A DNA stretch of 64,000 nucleotides from contig JAZBOH010000147.1 in NCBI GenBank assembly GCA_036351055.1, positions 1 through 64,000 on the forward strand. Reading direction: 5' to 3'. A program made the translations under genes and the position numbers. Below, piece by piece: positions 34,529 through 41,968 of this stretch (positions within the stretch are counted from its first letter, which is position 1; each line of letters opens with the position of its first letter). A model generated the notes under the pieces. It worked only from the letters and a program-made list of their open reading frames with translations, did not search any database and was not told where the DNA came from. Source of the DNA: JABDPF01 sp036351055 (lineage in GTDB: Bacteria; Pseudomonadota; Gammaproteobacteria; Xanthomonadales; SZUA-36).

Positions 34529-35497
34529 TTATTGGTAGATTGAGGAGGCTTTGCGGGCTTCTTCTGCGACGGCCTGGCGCAGGAAATCGGGTGCCAGGAC
34601 TTCGACTTCGGCGCCGTAACGCATGATGTCCATGATCAACTCACGGGCGCCGCTGAAGGGGACTTTCAGCAGCCAGGACCCCTCGGGAACGAAGGAACCC
34701 TGCTGGTCCGGATGCCACTTTTCCTCGGCGACCCAACGCGACATTTCCGGGGAGAACTTCAGTTCGGCCGTGTGCTCGGGCGGACCGGAGAAGATACCGT
34801 AAGAACGGTCGAAGTGTTTCGACAGGGATGCTTTGCTGACCTCTTTGGCGTCTTCGTCCAGCAGGGTCTGTTCACGAATGCGCTCCAGCGCAAAACTGCG
34901 CAGACCTTCCGCCTGGTGGCACCAGGCATCGAGGTACCATGAGTTTCGGTGCTGGGTGAGGCGTTGCGGAGAGACGACCCGTTCGCTTTCCTCGTCGCGC
35001 CGGCGGCCGTGATAACGGATTTTCAGTTGTTTTCGCTGCACCAGCGCTCCGAGTACATCCTGGAACATCCGCGCCGGCACCGCCCTGCCCGCCACGTTTT
35101 GGATATGGATTCGTGATTCGTCACCTTCGGGTTCCACGCCCTTTTTCTGCAGCAGTGAAGTAATCCGCCCCTGCAGGCTCTTCAACTCACCCTCCAGCAG
35201 TCCCGGTTGCACATTACCCAGCACCTGGCGCGCGGTCAGCAAGGCCTGCAGTTCACCCGGGCTGATCCAGATGCCCGGCAGGTCGAAAGGCTGCCCGTAA
35301 CTGCGGTCGTAATAGAACCCGCGCGTGTCCTCATCCTGTTCAATCGGTGCGCCCAAGAAGTCCCTCAGTTCCGCCACCAGGCGGTAAAGCGTGGCCTGCG
35401 AGCACTCCAGGCGCTCCATCAGGTCTTGCCGGGAGATGGGCGTACGGCGCTGGTCGAGGATGTTATGCAGGTGAAAGAGGCGTTCAACTTTGCTCAT
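34529..35497 (-). CDS. HTH and WYL-domain transcriptional regulator (YafY/PafC-like)
   Basis: Encodes 322 residues. The N-terminal helix-turn-helix (about residues 1-60; RRTPISRQDLMERLECSQATLYRLVAELRDFLG) is of the DeoR/HTH_11 kind, followed by a WYL domain (RNSWYLDAWCHQAEGLRSFALERIRE, about 190-215) and a C-terminal WCX extension (LKVPFSGARELIMDIMRYGAEVEVLAP). WYL regulators bind nucleic acid or small ligands and often respond to DNA damage. No operon partner is visible, so the target is unknown. Confidence 0.88.
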   Translation of the reverse strand: MSKVERLFHLHNILDQRRTPISRQDLMERLECSQATLYRLVAELRDFLGAPIEQDEDTRGFYYDRSYGQPFDLPGIWISPGELQALLTARQVLGNVQPGLLEGELKSLQGRITSLLQKKGVEPEGDESRIHIQNVAGRAVPARMFQDVLGALVQRKQLKIRYHGRRRDEESERVVSPQRLTQHRNSWYLDAWCHQAEGLRSFALERIREQTLLDEDAKEVSKASLSKHFDRSYGIFSGPPEHTAELKFSPEMSRWVAEEKWHPDQQGSFVPEGSWLLKVPFSGARELIMDIMRYGAEVEVLAPDFLRQAVAEEARKASSIYQ

Positions 35498-35599
35498 TCC
35501 GGAATTATCGCAGTTTTTTGCGGTCGATGGCGCGGATTTGGCTGTGATCCCTGTTTCGGCACACCCAACCCGATGGTGACAGGAAATTGCCGAAAACCG

Positions 35600-35649
35600 A
35601 AAAAGGTACCGGATACATTTTTAACCGAAAAATGTATCCGGTACCTTTT
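35600..35649. repeat. Long inverted repeat, ggatacattt family, GGTACC version
   Basis: Left arm 35600-35622 (aaaaaggtaccggatacatt plus ttt) and right arm 35628-35649 pair perfectly over about 22 bp around a 5-nt spacer. It lies between the WYL regulator start and the gltX end in the 310-bp stretch 35498-35807, which contains a second copy and no gene. The A/T-flanked hairpin could act as a terminator in either direction. Confidence 0.85.
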
Positions 35650-35740
35650 ATTGGTTTCAAAGTTTTATGCCGCGCCCTCCCGGAAAAGCCCGTCACAGCA
35701 CGAATTAGGAACTTCCCTGGCTATCAGTTGGCGTATTCTG

Positions 35741-35788
35741 AAAAGGGGCCGGATACATTTTTGGTCTAAAAATGTATCCGGCCCCTTT
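35741..35788. repeat. Long inverted repeat, ggatacattt family, GGGGCC version
   Basis: Left arm 35741-35762 (aaaaggggccggatacattt plus tt) and right arm 35768-35788 pair perfectly. Compared with the copy 90 bp away, ggtacc is replaced by ggggcc on the left and ggcccc on the right, so pairing is kept. It lies 20 bp after the gltX stop and may terminate gltX. Confidence 0.85.
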
Positions 35789-35807
35789 ATTGTTTGGCCC
35801 TATTTGC

Positions 35808-37217
35808 TCAGGCGGAGGCCGCGGCGCGGGCCTGCACGAATTCAATGGCTTTCTGGATGCGGGCCAGGCTGCGGTCACGGCCGGTCAGCCACAGGGTCTT
35901 GTCGATCGAGGGGCTGATGGCCGTGCCGGTCAGGGCTACGCGCAAGGGCTGGGCGATTTTACCCATACCGACTTCCAGTTCCTCGGCGGTGCTACGAACG
36001 GCATGATCCAGTGCTTCCGGCTCCCAGTTGTCGAGACCAGCCAATTTGCCGGCAATGGCCTGCAGGGGCGCTTCCGCCACGGGGCGCAGGTGTTTCTTCG
36101 CGGCGCCGGGGTCAAATTCCTCGTAGTCCTCGAAAAAACTGCGGCTTTGCTGCGCCATTTCTTTCAGGGTCTTGACACGTTCCGCCTGGACGGACACCAG
36201 GTCTTCCAGGGCCGGGCCGGCGGTCGTGTCGATACCCTGATCTTCGAACTGCCAAGCTAGGTGCCGGGCAACTTCTTCTGCCGGCAGTTCACGCATATAG
36301 TGCTGGTTCAGCCAGTCGAGCTTGTCGGTATTGAAGGCCGAGGCCTTGCGGTTTACATCGCGGATATCGAAGTACTCGATCATCTCCTCGCGGCTGAATA
36401 TTTCCTGGTCACCATGCGACCAGCCGAGACGCACCAGGTAGTTCACCAGCGCCTGGGGTAGGTAACCGTCATCGCGGTACTGCAGAACACTGACCGCGCC
36501 GTGGCGCTTGGACAGGCGGGCGCCGTCATCGCCCAGAATCATCGGAACGTGTGCGAAATCGGGCAGTTCGGCGCCCAGGGCTTTGTAGATGTTGATCTGG
36601 CGCGGTGTATTGTTGATGTGGTCGTCGCCGCGGATCACCAGGGACACATCCATATCCATGTCATCCACCACGACCGTGAAGTTGTAGGTGGGTGAACCGT
36701 CCGGCCGCGCGATCACCAGGTCATCGAGTTCATCGTTGGAAATACTGATGCGCCCGCGCACCAGGTCGTCGAACACGACATTGCCTTCCAGCGGGTTGCG
36801 AAAGCGGATGACCGGCCTGACGCCTTCGACCACTTCGGCGCCTGCACGGCAACGGCCATCGTAACGCGGCTTGAGGCCCTGCTTCATCTGCTCTTCACGG
36901 ATGGCGTCGATTCGCTCCTTGCTGCAATAGCAGGGGTAAGCCTGGCCTTCGCTCAGCAGTTTCTGCACGACCTCGGCATAACGGTCAAAACGCTGGGTCT
37001 GGTAAAACGGACCCTCGTCGTAGTCCAGGCCCATCCATTCCATGCCATCCAGGATGGCCTGAACCGACTCGGGCGTGGAACGCTCCAGGTCGGTATCTTC
37101 GATTCGCAGGATGAAGATGCCGCCCGTGGCGCGCGCCTGGAGGTAGCAAAAAAGCGCCGTACGGGCGCCGCCCACGTGAAGGTAGCCCGTCGGGCTAGGT
37201 GCAAACCGGGTTCTCAC
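35808..37217 (-). CDS. gltX: Glutamyl-tRNA synthetase
   Basis: Encodes 469 residues (E. coli 471) from a GTG at 37217 that gives the standard start VRTRFAPSPTGYLHVGGART. It charges tRNA-Glu. The class I HIGH equivalent is in SPTGYLHVGGA, the KMSKS equivalent is RLSKRHGA, and a Cys-containing insert CYCSKERIDAIREEQMKQG with ARCGAEV-like Cys is the zinc-binding part. A terminator hairpin ends only 13 bp upstream of the start, and a small reading frame lies before that, so expression is probably controlled by read-through. Confidence 0.96.
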   Translation of the reverse strand: MRTRFAPSPTGYLHVGGARTALFCYLQARATGGIFILRIEDTDLERSTPESVQAILDGMEWMGLDYDEGPFYQTQRFDRYAEVVQKLLSEGQAYPCYCSKERIDAIREEQMKQGLKPRYDGRCRAGAEVVEGVRPVIRFRNPLEGNVVFDDLVRGRISISNDELDDLVIARPDGSPTYNFTVVVDDMDMDVSLVIRGDDHINNTPRQINIYKALGAELPDFAHVPMILGDDGARLSKRHGAVSVLQYRDDGYLPQALVNYLVRLGWSHGDQEIFSREEMIEYFDIRDVNRKASAFNTDKLDWLNQHYMRELPAEEVARHLAWQFEDQGIDTTAGPALEDLVSVQAERVKTLKEMAQQSRSFFEDYEEFDPGAAKKHLRPVAEAPLQAIAGKLAGLDNWEPEALDHAVRSTAEELEVGMGKIAQPLRVALTGTAISPSIDKTLWLTGRDRSLARIQKAIEFVQARAAASA

Positions 37218-37230
37218 AATCTCATTCCCC

Positions 37231-37257
37231 AAAAAAAACCGCCTCGTCAAGAGGCGG
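37231..37257 (-). terminator. Intrinsic terminator in the gltX leader
   Basis: On the minus strand ccgcctc, loop ttgac, gaggcgg is followed by TTTTTTTT and the gltX start 13 bp later. Upstream in the same leader, gaagcgc (37303-37297) and gcgcttc (37275-37269) can form a second hairpin. Either an independent small RNA ends here or gltX is controlled by premature termination. Confidence 0.8.
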
Positions 37258-37314
37258 CAATTCTATCAGAAGCGCAGCGGTAGGAGAGACTGATTAGCGC
37301 TTCGGGGGGGAGAA

Positions 37315-37413
37315 TCAGTAACGGTTACACACGAACCCCGGCCGGGCATACAAGCCGGCAAAGGCAAAAAAACAGGGATTTTCTAACGGACGGCCGCCCG
37401 GAAACACGTTCAT
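37315..37413 (-). CDS. Putative 32-codon small ORF in the gltX leader
   Basis: An ATG at 37413 is preceded at seven bases by AAGGAAGGA, one of the best ribosome binding sites in the window. It encodes 32 residues: MNVFPGGRPLENPCFFAFAG, then LYARPGFVCNRY. It has two Cys and many aromatics and Gly/Pro and resembles no protein I know. It ends 57 bp before the terminator in front of gltX. It has a single Glu codon, so classical Glu-codon attenuation is not evident. The flanking stretch 37414-37657, up to mltF, holds no other gene; it should contain the divergent promoters. Confidence 0.45.
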   Translation of the reverse strand: MNVFPGGRPLENPCFFAFAGLYARPGFVCNRY

Positions 37414-37657
37414 GATGGATTCCTTCCTTGGAAAACATTCAGTCTCTTCTTGAGACGGCTTTCATTCTGCCAGACATTTTTCTAAATTACTGGAAGCTCA
37501 AGACCTTCCAGGCATGTTTTATGACCGCCCATCGGTTTGCAATGGAAATCCGCGCACCGGTTTCTGCACATTGCTGTACACCAGGGCTCAAATGGCAATT
37601 CACGGGCCGTAAGAATATGATTGAAAACCACCCAGGTTCTAAACGGGACTTTTTCCC

Positions 37658-39061
37658 ATGACAGGAACAAGAATCAGCAAGCTCCACCTGCTACCCACGG
37701 CAGTCATCGCCGTAGGCGTTCTGCTGTTCTTTTCCTATTCCGGCCATGACCAGCCCAGCCAGCTCGACAAAGTTCTACAACGCGGCAACCTCACCATGCT
37801 GACGCGAAACGGCGCCAGCACCTATTACATCGGGCCGGACGGCGCCACCGGGCCGGAGGTGGAATTGGTACGCGAGTTTGCCGACTATCTCGGTGTCGGG
37901 CTGGAAATCAAGGCGGTCGACTCGTTCGACAAGCTGGCCGGCATGCTGGAAAGCGGCCAGGGCGACCTGATTGCAGCCAACCTGACCCGGACCCCGCGGC
38001 GCGAAGAACGTTTCAACTTCGGACCGGACTACCAGGAAACCTCGACGCTCGTCATCTATCGCCGCGGCCAGAAACGCCCCGGGAGTTTTGCCGACCTGCT
38101 TGGCCGGAAGATCATGGTGATTGCAGGCAGCAGTTACGAGGAAGCCCTGGAACTGGCAAAAATCGACCTGCCAGGACTGGAATGGGAGCCGCGCAGTGAC
38201 ATCGGCATGGAGGAGTTGCTGCTGGCCGTTGCGGACGGCGCCATCGACATCACCCTGGTCGATTCAAACATTTTTAGCCTGAATAGCCATTTCTACCCGC
38301 GGGTGGCCACCGCTTTCACCCTTCAGGCCACCCTGCCCCACGTATGGGCCTTTCCCGCTGGCGCAGACGACAGCCTGGTGCGGCAAGCCGATACCTTCAT
38401 GCAAGAGGCGAAGGAAGACGGCCGCCTGGCTGCGCTGAACGACGCCTTTTACTCTGCCGGCGACCGCATGAACCGGGTCGGCATGCACCAGTTCATGGGC
38501 CAGGTTCGCAACCGCCTGCCGCCGTTGATCCCGATTTTCCAGGAGATCGCAAACGCCTATGACATGGACTGGCGCCTGCTGGCCGCCGTCGGCTATCAGG
38601 AATCGCACTGGGACCCAAATGCTTCTTCGTATACCGGTGTACGCGGCCTGATGATGCTGACCCGCCGTACGGCAAACTACCTGGGCGTGACCGATCGCCT
38701 GGATCCGAGGCAAAGCATTGAGGGCGGCGCCCGTTACTTGCTGGATCTGCACAGCCGCATCCCGGCCCGAATTGCAGAACCCGACCGGACCTGGATGGCC
38801 CTGGCTGCCTACAACATGGGCATGGGTCACCTCGAGGACGTACGCATCATCACCCAGAAACAGGGCGCTGATCCTGACTCATGGACTGATGTCAACAAGC
38901 GGCTCAGCCTGCTGACCCAGGAAACCTGGTACCGGGACACGCGCCATGGTTATGCCCGCGGCTACGAGACCAGGCAGTTCGTGAAGAACATCCAGAGTTA
39001 TTACGAAACGCTCAAATGGCTGGATACACGCGAACACCCGCTGCTGGTAGCAGGAAAGTAG
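37658..39061 (+). CDS. mltF: Membrane-bound lytic murein transglycosylase F
   Basis: Encodes 467 residues. One N-terminal hydrophobic segment (LLPTAVIAVGVLLFFSY) is followed by a solute-binding family 3 domain (about 35-265; RGNLTMLTRNGASTYYIGPDGATGPEVELVREFA) and a C-terminal SLT domain with the catalytic Glu in AAVGYQESHWDPNASS and the GVRGLMMLT and YNMGMGHLEDVR motifs. MltF cleaves the glycan strand with formation of anhydro-MurNAc; the N-terminal domain senses muropeptides. Its stop codon lies at the first bases of a REP element that separates it from convergent dnaQ. Confidence 0.95.
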   Translation: MTGTRISKLHLLPTAVIAVGVLLFFSYSGHDQPSQLDKVLQRGNLTMLTRNGASTYYIGPDGATGPEVELVREFADYLGVGLEIKAVDSFDKLAGMLESGQGDLIAANLTRTPRREERFNFGPDYQETSTLVIYRRGQKRPGSFADLLGRKIMVIAGSSYEEALELAKIDLPGLEWEPRSDIGMEELLLAVADGAIDITLVDSNIFSLNSHFYPRVATAFTLQATLPHVWAFPAGADDSLVRQADTFMQEAKEDGRLAALNDAFYSAGDRMNRVGMHQFMGQVRNRLPPLIPIFQEIANAYDMDWRLLAAVGYQESHWDPNASSYTGVRGLMMLTRRTANYLGVTDRLDPRQSIEGGARYLLDLHSRIPARIAEPDRTWMALAAYNMGMGHLEDVRIITQKQGADPDSWTDVNKRLSLLTQETWYRDTRHGYARGYETRQFVKNIQSYYETLKWLDTREHPLLVAGK

Positions 39062-39123
39062 GAGCGGCTTTAGCCGCGACGCGGTCTCTTGGACAATCGG
39101 GGGTCGCGGCTAAAGCGGCTCCT
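39060..39123. repeat. REP-like palindrome between mltF and dnaQ
   Basis: Arms aggagcggctttagccgcga (from 39060) and its near-perfect complement (to 39123, one mismatch) flank a 22-nt centre. The unit matches the abundant GTAGGAGCGGCTTTAGCCGCGA repeat of Pseudomonas and Xanthomonadales. It overlaps the mltF stop and contains the dnaQ stop codon, so part of it is translated as the end of DnaQ. Confidence 0.85.
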
Positions 39124-39820
39124 GCATGTCTTTCCAGATGCAGTGGCCGCTGTTCTCTGCGATCTGCTTCAACCGGGCCTCGTGTGCCGACCGTTCCTGT
39201 TCATTCGCCTCCAGCACAAACAGCACCGGCCTTTCGGCCACCTCCAGGCTACCGAAATCGTCATCGGCTTCAGCCGGCACCGTGAAACTCAGGCCCAGGT
39301 CGCTCTGGCCACCGGTCATGGCCAAGTAGACGTCGGCCAGGATCTCCGCATCAAGCAAGGCGCCGTGCAGGGTGCGGCTGCTGTTGTCGACTTCGTAGCG
39401 CCTGCACAGGGCATCCAGGCTGTTGCGCTGGCCGGGGTGCAGGTCACGGGCCAGTTCGAGGGTATCGAGTACCGTGCAGCGGTCGGTCATCCGCTCCTCG
39501 CGGCCCAGCAGGAACAACTCGTAATCCAGGAAGCCGATATCAAAGGGGGCGTTGTGGATAATCAGTTCGGCGCCCTCGACAAAACCCAGAAATTCATCCG
39601 CGATGTCGGCAAATAACGGCTTGTCGAGCAGAAACTCGTTGCTGATGCCGTGTACTTCCATGGCGCCGTCTTCGATCTCGCGTTCCGGGTTCAGGTACTG
39701 GTGGAAGTGCTTGTGGCTGAGGCGCCGGTCGACCAGTTCGACGCAACCGATTTCAATAATGCGGTGGCCGTCGGCTGTTTCCAACCCGGTGGTTTCGGTA
39801 TCGAGGATAATTTGTCTCAT
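39110..39820 (-). CDS. dnaQ: DNA polymerase III epsilon subunit (3'-5' proofreading exonuclease)
   Basis: Encodes 236 residues. Exo I ILDTETTGL (D7, E9), Exo II IIHNAPFDIGFLDYEL and Exo III TLHGALLDAEILADVY with its catalytic His and Asp are intact; the C-terminal tail that binds the alpha subunit is short. The stop codon lies inside a REP palindrome, so the last residues (MQEPL) come from repeat sequence. It sits by rnhA, as in E. coli, but here both genes are on the same strand and separated by another REP. Confidence 0.96.
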   Translation of the reverse strand: MRQIILDTETTGLETADGHRIIEIGCVELVDRRLSHKHFHQYLNPEREIEDGAMEVHGISNEFLLDKPLFADIADEFLGFVEGAELIIHNAPFDIGFLDYELFLLGREERMTDRCTVLDTLELARDLHPGQRNSLDALCRRYEVDNSSRTLHGALLDAEILADVYLAMTGGQSDLGLSFTVPAEADDDFGSLEVAERPVLFVLEANEQERSAHEARLKQIAENSGHCIWKDMQEPL

Positions 39821-39853
39821 AGTTTATGTATGGTGTCCGGTTGATTTCCCGCA

Positions 39854-39904
39854 GTGGGAGCGGCTTTAGCCGCGAACGACAATCGCGGCTAAAGCCGCTC
39901 CCAC
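39854..39904. repeat. REP-like palindrome between dnaQ and rnhA
   Basis: Perfect 22-bp inverted repeat: gtgggagcggctttagccgc plus ga (39854-39875) and its complement (39883-39904) around a 7-nt centre. It belongs to the same family as 39060-39123. Confidence 0.9.
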
Positions 39905-39921
39905 AGTTCTATTTCTAGCCA

Positions 39922-40362
39922 CTAGCAACGCGGAACCGCCGCGGTTGCCAGCTCATCCGCCCTTTCGTTTTCCGGCACGCCGCTATGGCCTTTCACCCAC
40001 TTCCAATGCACCTCGTGGCGGGTGATGGCCGCATCCAGGCGTTGCCACAGGTCGACGTTTTTGACCGGCTTTTTAGCCGCCGTTTTCCAGCCGCGGCTCT
40101 TCCACTGCTGCAGCCATTCGGTCATGCCTTTCATCACGTAGGTCGAATCGGTGTGAAGGAGGATTTTGCAGGGGCGCCTCAGCGTTTCCAGGGCGGCAAT
40201 AACCGCCATCATTTCCATCCGGTTGTTGGTCGTCTCTTTTTCGCCGCCCGATATCTCCCGCCGGTGACCACGATACAGCAATACGACGCCCCAGCCACCG
40301 GGACCCGGGTTGCCACTACAGGCGCCATCGGTGTAAATCACCACGTTTTCTTTTTCATTCAT
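39922..40362 (-). CDS. rnhA: Ribonuclease HI
   Basis: Encodes 146 residues. RNase HI cleaves RNA in RNA-DNA hybrids. The DEDD residues are visible: D in YTDGACSGNPGPGGWG, E in NNRMEMMAVIAALE, D in LLHTDSTYVMKGM and D in ENERADELA, with the HSGVPENERAD loop. It lies 14 bp after the methyltransferase gene and upstream of dnaQ, as in the conserved yafS-rnhA-dnaQ neighbourhood. Confidence 0.97.
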   Translation of the reverse strand: MNEKENVVIYTDGACSGNPGPGGWGVVLLYRGHRREISGGEKETTNNRMEMMAVIAALETLRRPCKILLHTDSTYVMKGMTEWLQQWKSRGWKTAAKKPVKNVDLWQRLDAAITRHEVHWKWVKGHSGVPENERADELATAAVPRC

Positions 40363-40376
40363 CGATTATTAGTTAT

Positions 40377-41051
40377 TCAGCCACGCATGGCAGCGGATTG
40401 TACTGTGGTCCTGCGCGCTTGTCTGAAACGAAGTGGTGTTACCCCGGGGCTGTCGGCGTGGCTGGCCTGCAGGATCAGCACATCCGCCAACGGCGCGCCC
40501 AGCCCACTCAGCCCATGGCACATGAACTCCGGGTGCTTCTGGCCGCACAGGCCGGCGCCTGCAAAACCGCGCATCCTCATTCCCTGCTGTTCCAGCCGCG
40601 ACTTGACCGCCAGCGGCGCCAGGCCCGGCAACCTCCTGGCCGGGTGCTGGCCACGGTAACGCCAACCCATCCGGTTCAGCCCCAGCACGATCAGGACACC
40701 GCTGCGATGGGTGACCCGGCAGGCTTCCTCAAGCTCTTTCTCGAAACCGTCGCTGACCACGTGGTGCAAGACCACCGTGCAAAATGAGCCGTCCTGGAAT
40801 GGCAGGCTGGCTGAATCACAGCACACCTTTTGCCGCGCTGCGCCACGCTGTGACAGGGTCAGACTGATGCGAAGCCCGAAGGCTTCAGATTCCGGACGCA
40901 GGAACACGGGGTCGAAAAGCGGCGCAGAAGGGTGATGAATTTCCAACAGGTTTCCACGCACAGCGCCTCTGCCTGCGCTACGCAACAGACCCTCGGAAAG
41001 CCGTTTCAGCGTCTGCAATCTGGACTCGCTTTTCCGGGTGCGCACTGGCAC
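40377..41051 (-). CDS. Class I SAM-dependent methyltransferase, YafS-like
   Basis: Encodes 224 residues. It has a methyltransferase core: SLPFQDGSFCTVVLHHVVSDGFEKELEEACRVTHRSGVLIVLGLN follows the motif IV/V pattern of methyltransferase family 11. The position next to rnhA and divergent from gloB is that of E. coli yafS, whose substrate is unknown. The start is a GTG with no strong ribosome binding site, so the N-terminus is uncertain; the glycine-rich SAM motif I is not clear. Confidence 0.75.
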   Translation of the reverse strand: MPVRTRKSESRLQTLKRLSEGLLRSAGRGAVRGNLLEIHHPSAPLFDPVFLRPESEAFGLRISLTLSQRGAARQKVCCDSASLPFQDGSFCTVVLHHVVSDGFEKELEEACRVTHRSGVLIVLGLNRMGWRYRGQHPARRLPGLAPLAVKSRLEQQGMRMRGFAGAGLCGQKHPEFMCHGLSGLGAPLADVLILQASHADSPGVTPLRFRQARRTTVQSAAMRG

Positions 41052-41138
41052 GTTTCAAACCACCTCTTAGTTTCTTTTGCTAAAATCGGCATCTCGCGCT
41101 GTAATCGCGAACCCGACATGGATACGACGGAGCCAGCC

Positions 41139-41909
41139 ATGCCTGAAATCAGGGTCACCCCGATACCCGCATTTACGGACAATTATATCTGGCTGCTTTC
41201 CAACGGGGGAAGTCGCTGTGCCGTGGTCGATCCCGGTGATGCAAAACCGGTGCTTTCAGAATTACGCAGAAGGGACCTGATCCTGGATACCATCCTTCTC
41301 ACGCATCACCATGCTGACCATATTGGCGGTGTACCGCAACTGGTCGCGGAAACCGGCGCCGCGGTGCATGGCCCGCTCGACCCCCGGATTGGCGGTCTGA
41401 CGAGCAGCCTGGCCGAGGGTGAAACGCTTGAACTGCCTTCCATGGGACTGAGATTCCAGGTCATGGAAGTGCCGGGGCACACATCCAGCCACATCGCTTT
41501 TTACGGTCACGGCAGCCTGTTTTGTGGCGACACCCTGTTCAGTGTCGGCTGTGGGAGGATGTTCGAAGGAACAGCGGAACAGATGCAGGCCTCGCTCGAC
41601 CGAATAGCGGAGCTGCCGCCTGAAACACGGGTTTTCTGCGCCCACGAATACACGCTCGCAAACTGCGATTTTGCCCGCGCCGTTGAACCCGGCAATACCG
41701 AACTTGCGCGGCGCGCCAGCGAGGTGGAGGCTTGCAGGGCCTCCGGGCGCATCACCATTCCCAGTACGCTGGGCCAGGAACTTGCCGTCAATCCCTTCCT
41801 GCGCACCCGCGAACCCGGCGTCGTCAAGGCGGCTCGAAAACGGGTTTCCGGCGCCTCTCCGGGGGCATCGACATTCGCCGTTATCCGCGCCTGGAAGGAT
41901 GGATTTTGA
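41139..41909 (+). CDS. gloB: Hydroxyacylglutathione hydrolase (glyoxalase II)
   Basis: Encodes 256 residues (E. coli 251) from the ATG at 41139, with a GGAG site seven bases upstream. GloB hydrolyses S-lactoylglutathione to lactate and glutathione, the second step of methylglyoxal removal. The metallo-beta-lactamase motif is LLTHHHADHIGG, with further metal ligands in VPGHTSSHIAF, FCGDTLF and FCAHEYTLAN. Start IPAFTDNYIWLL is typical. It is divergent from the methyltransferase gene and followed by mltD, as in many gammaproteobacteria. Confidence 0.96.
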   Translation: MPEIRVTPIPAFTDNYIWLLSNGGSRCAVVDPGDAKPVLSELRRRDLILDTILLTHHHADHIGGVPQLVAETGAAVHGPLDPRIGGLTSSLAEGETLELPSMGLRFQVMEVPGHTSSHIAFYGHGSLFCGDTLFSVGCGRMFEGTAEQMQASLDRIAELPPETRVFCAHEYTLANCDFARAVEPGNTELARRASEVEACRASGRITIPSTLGQELAVNPFLRTREPGVVKAARKRVSGASPGASTFAVIRAWKDGF

Positions 41910-41968
41910 CTTGACCCGCAGGCATCAGGCCGGATAATGGCTGGCAAACTGCAGGATTGAGGGCTTTT

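Noticed and set aside
37428..37661. A 77-codon plus-strand frame just before mltF
   Set aside because: No ribosome binding site, no motif, and it covers the expected divergent promoter region of gltX and mltF.
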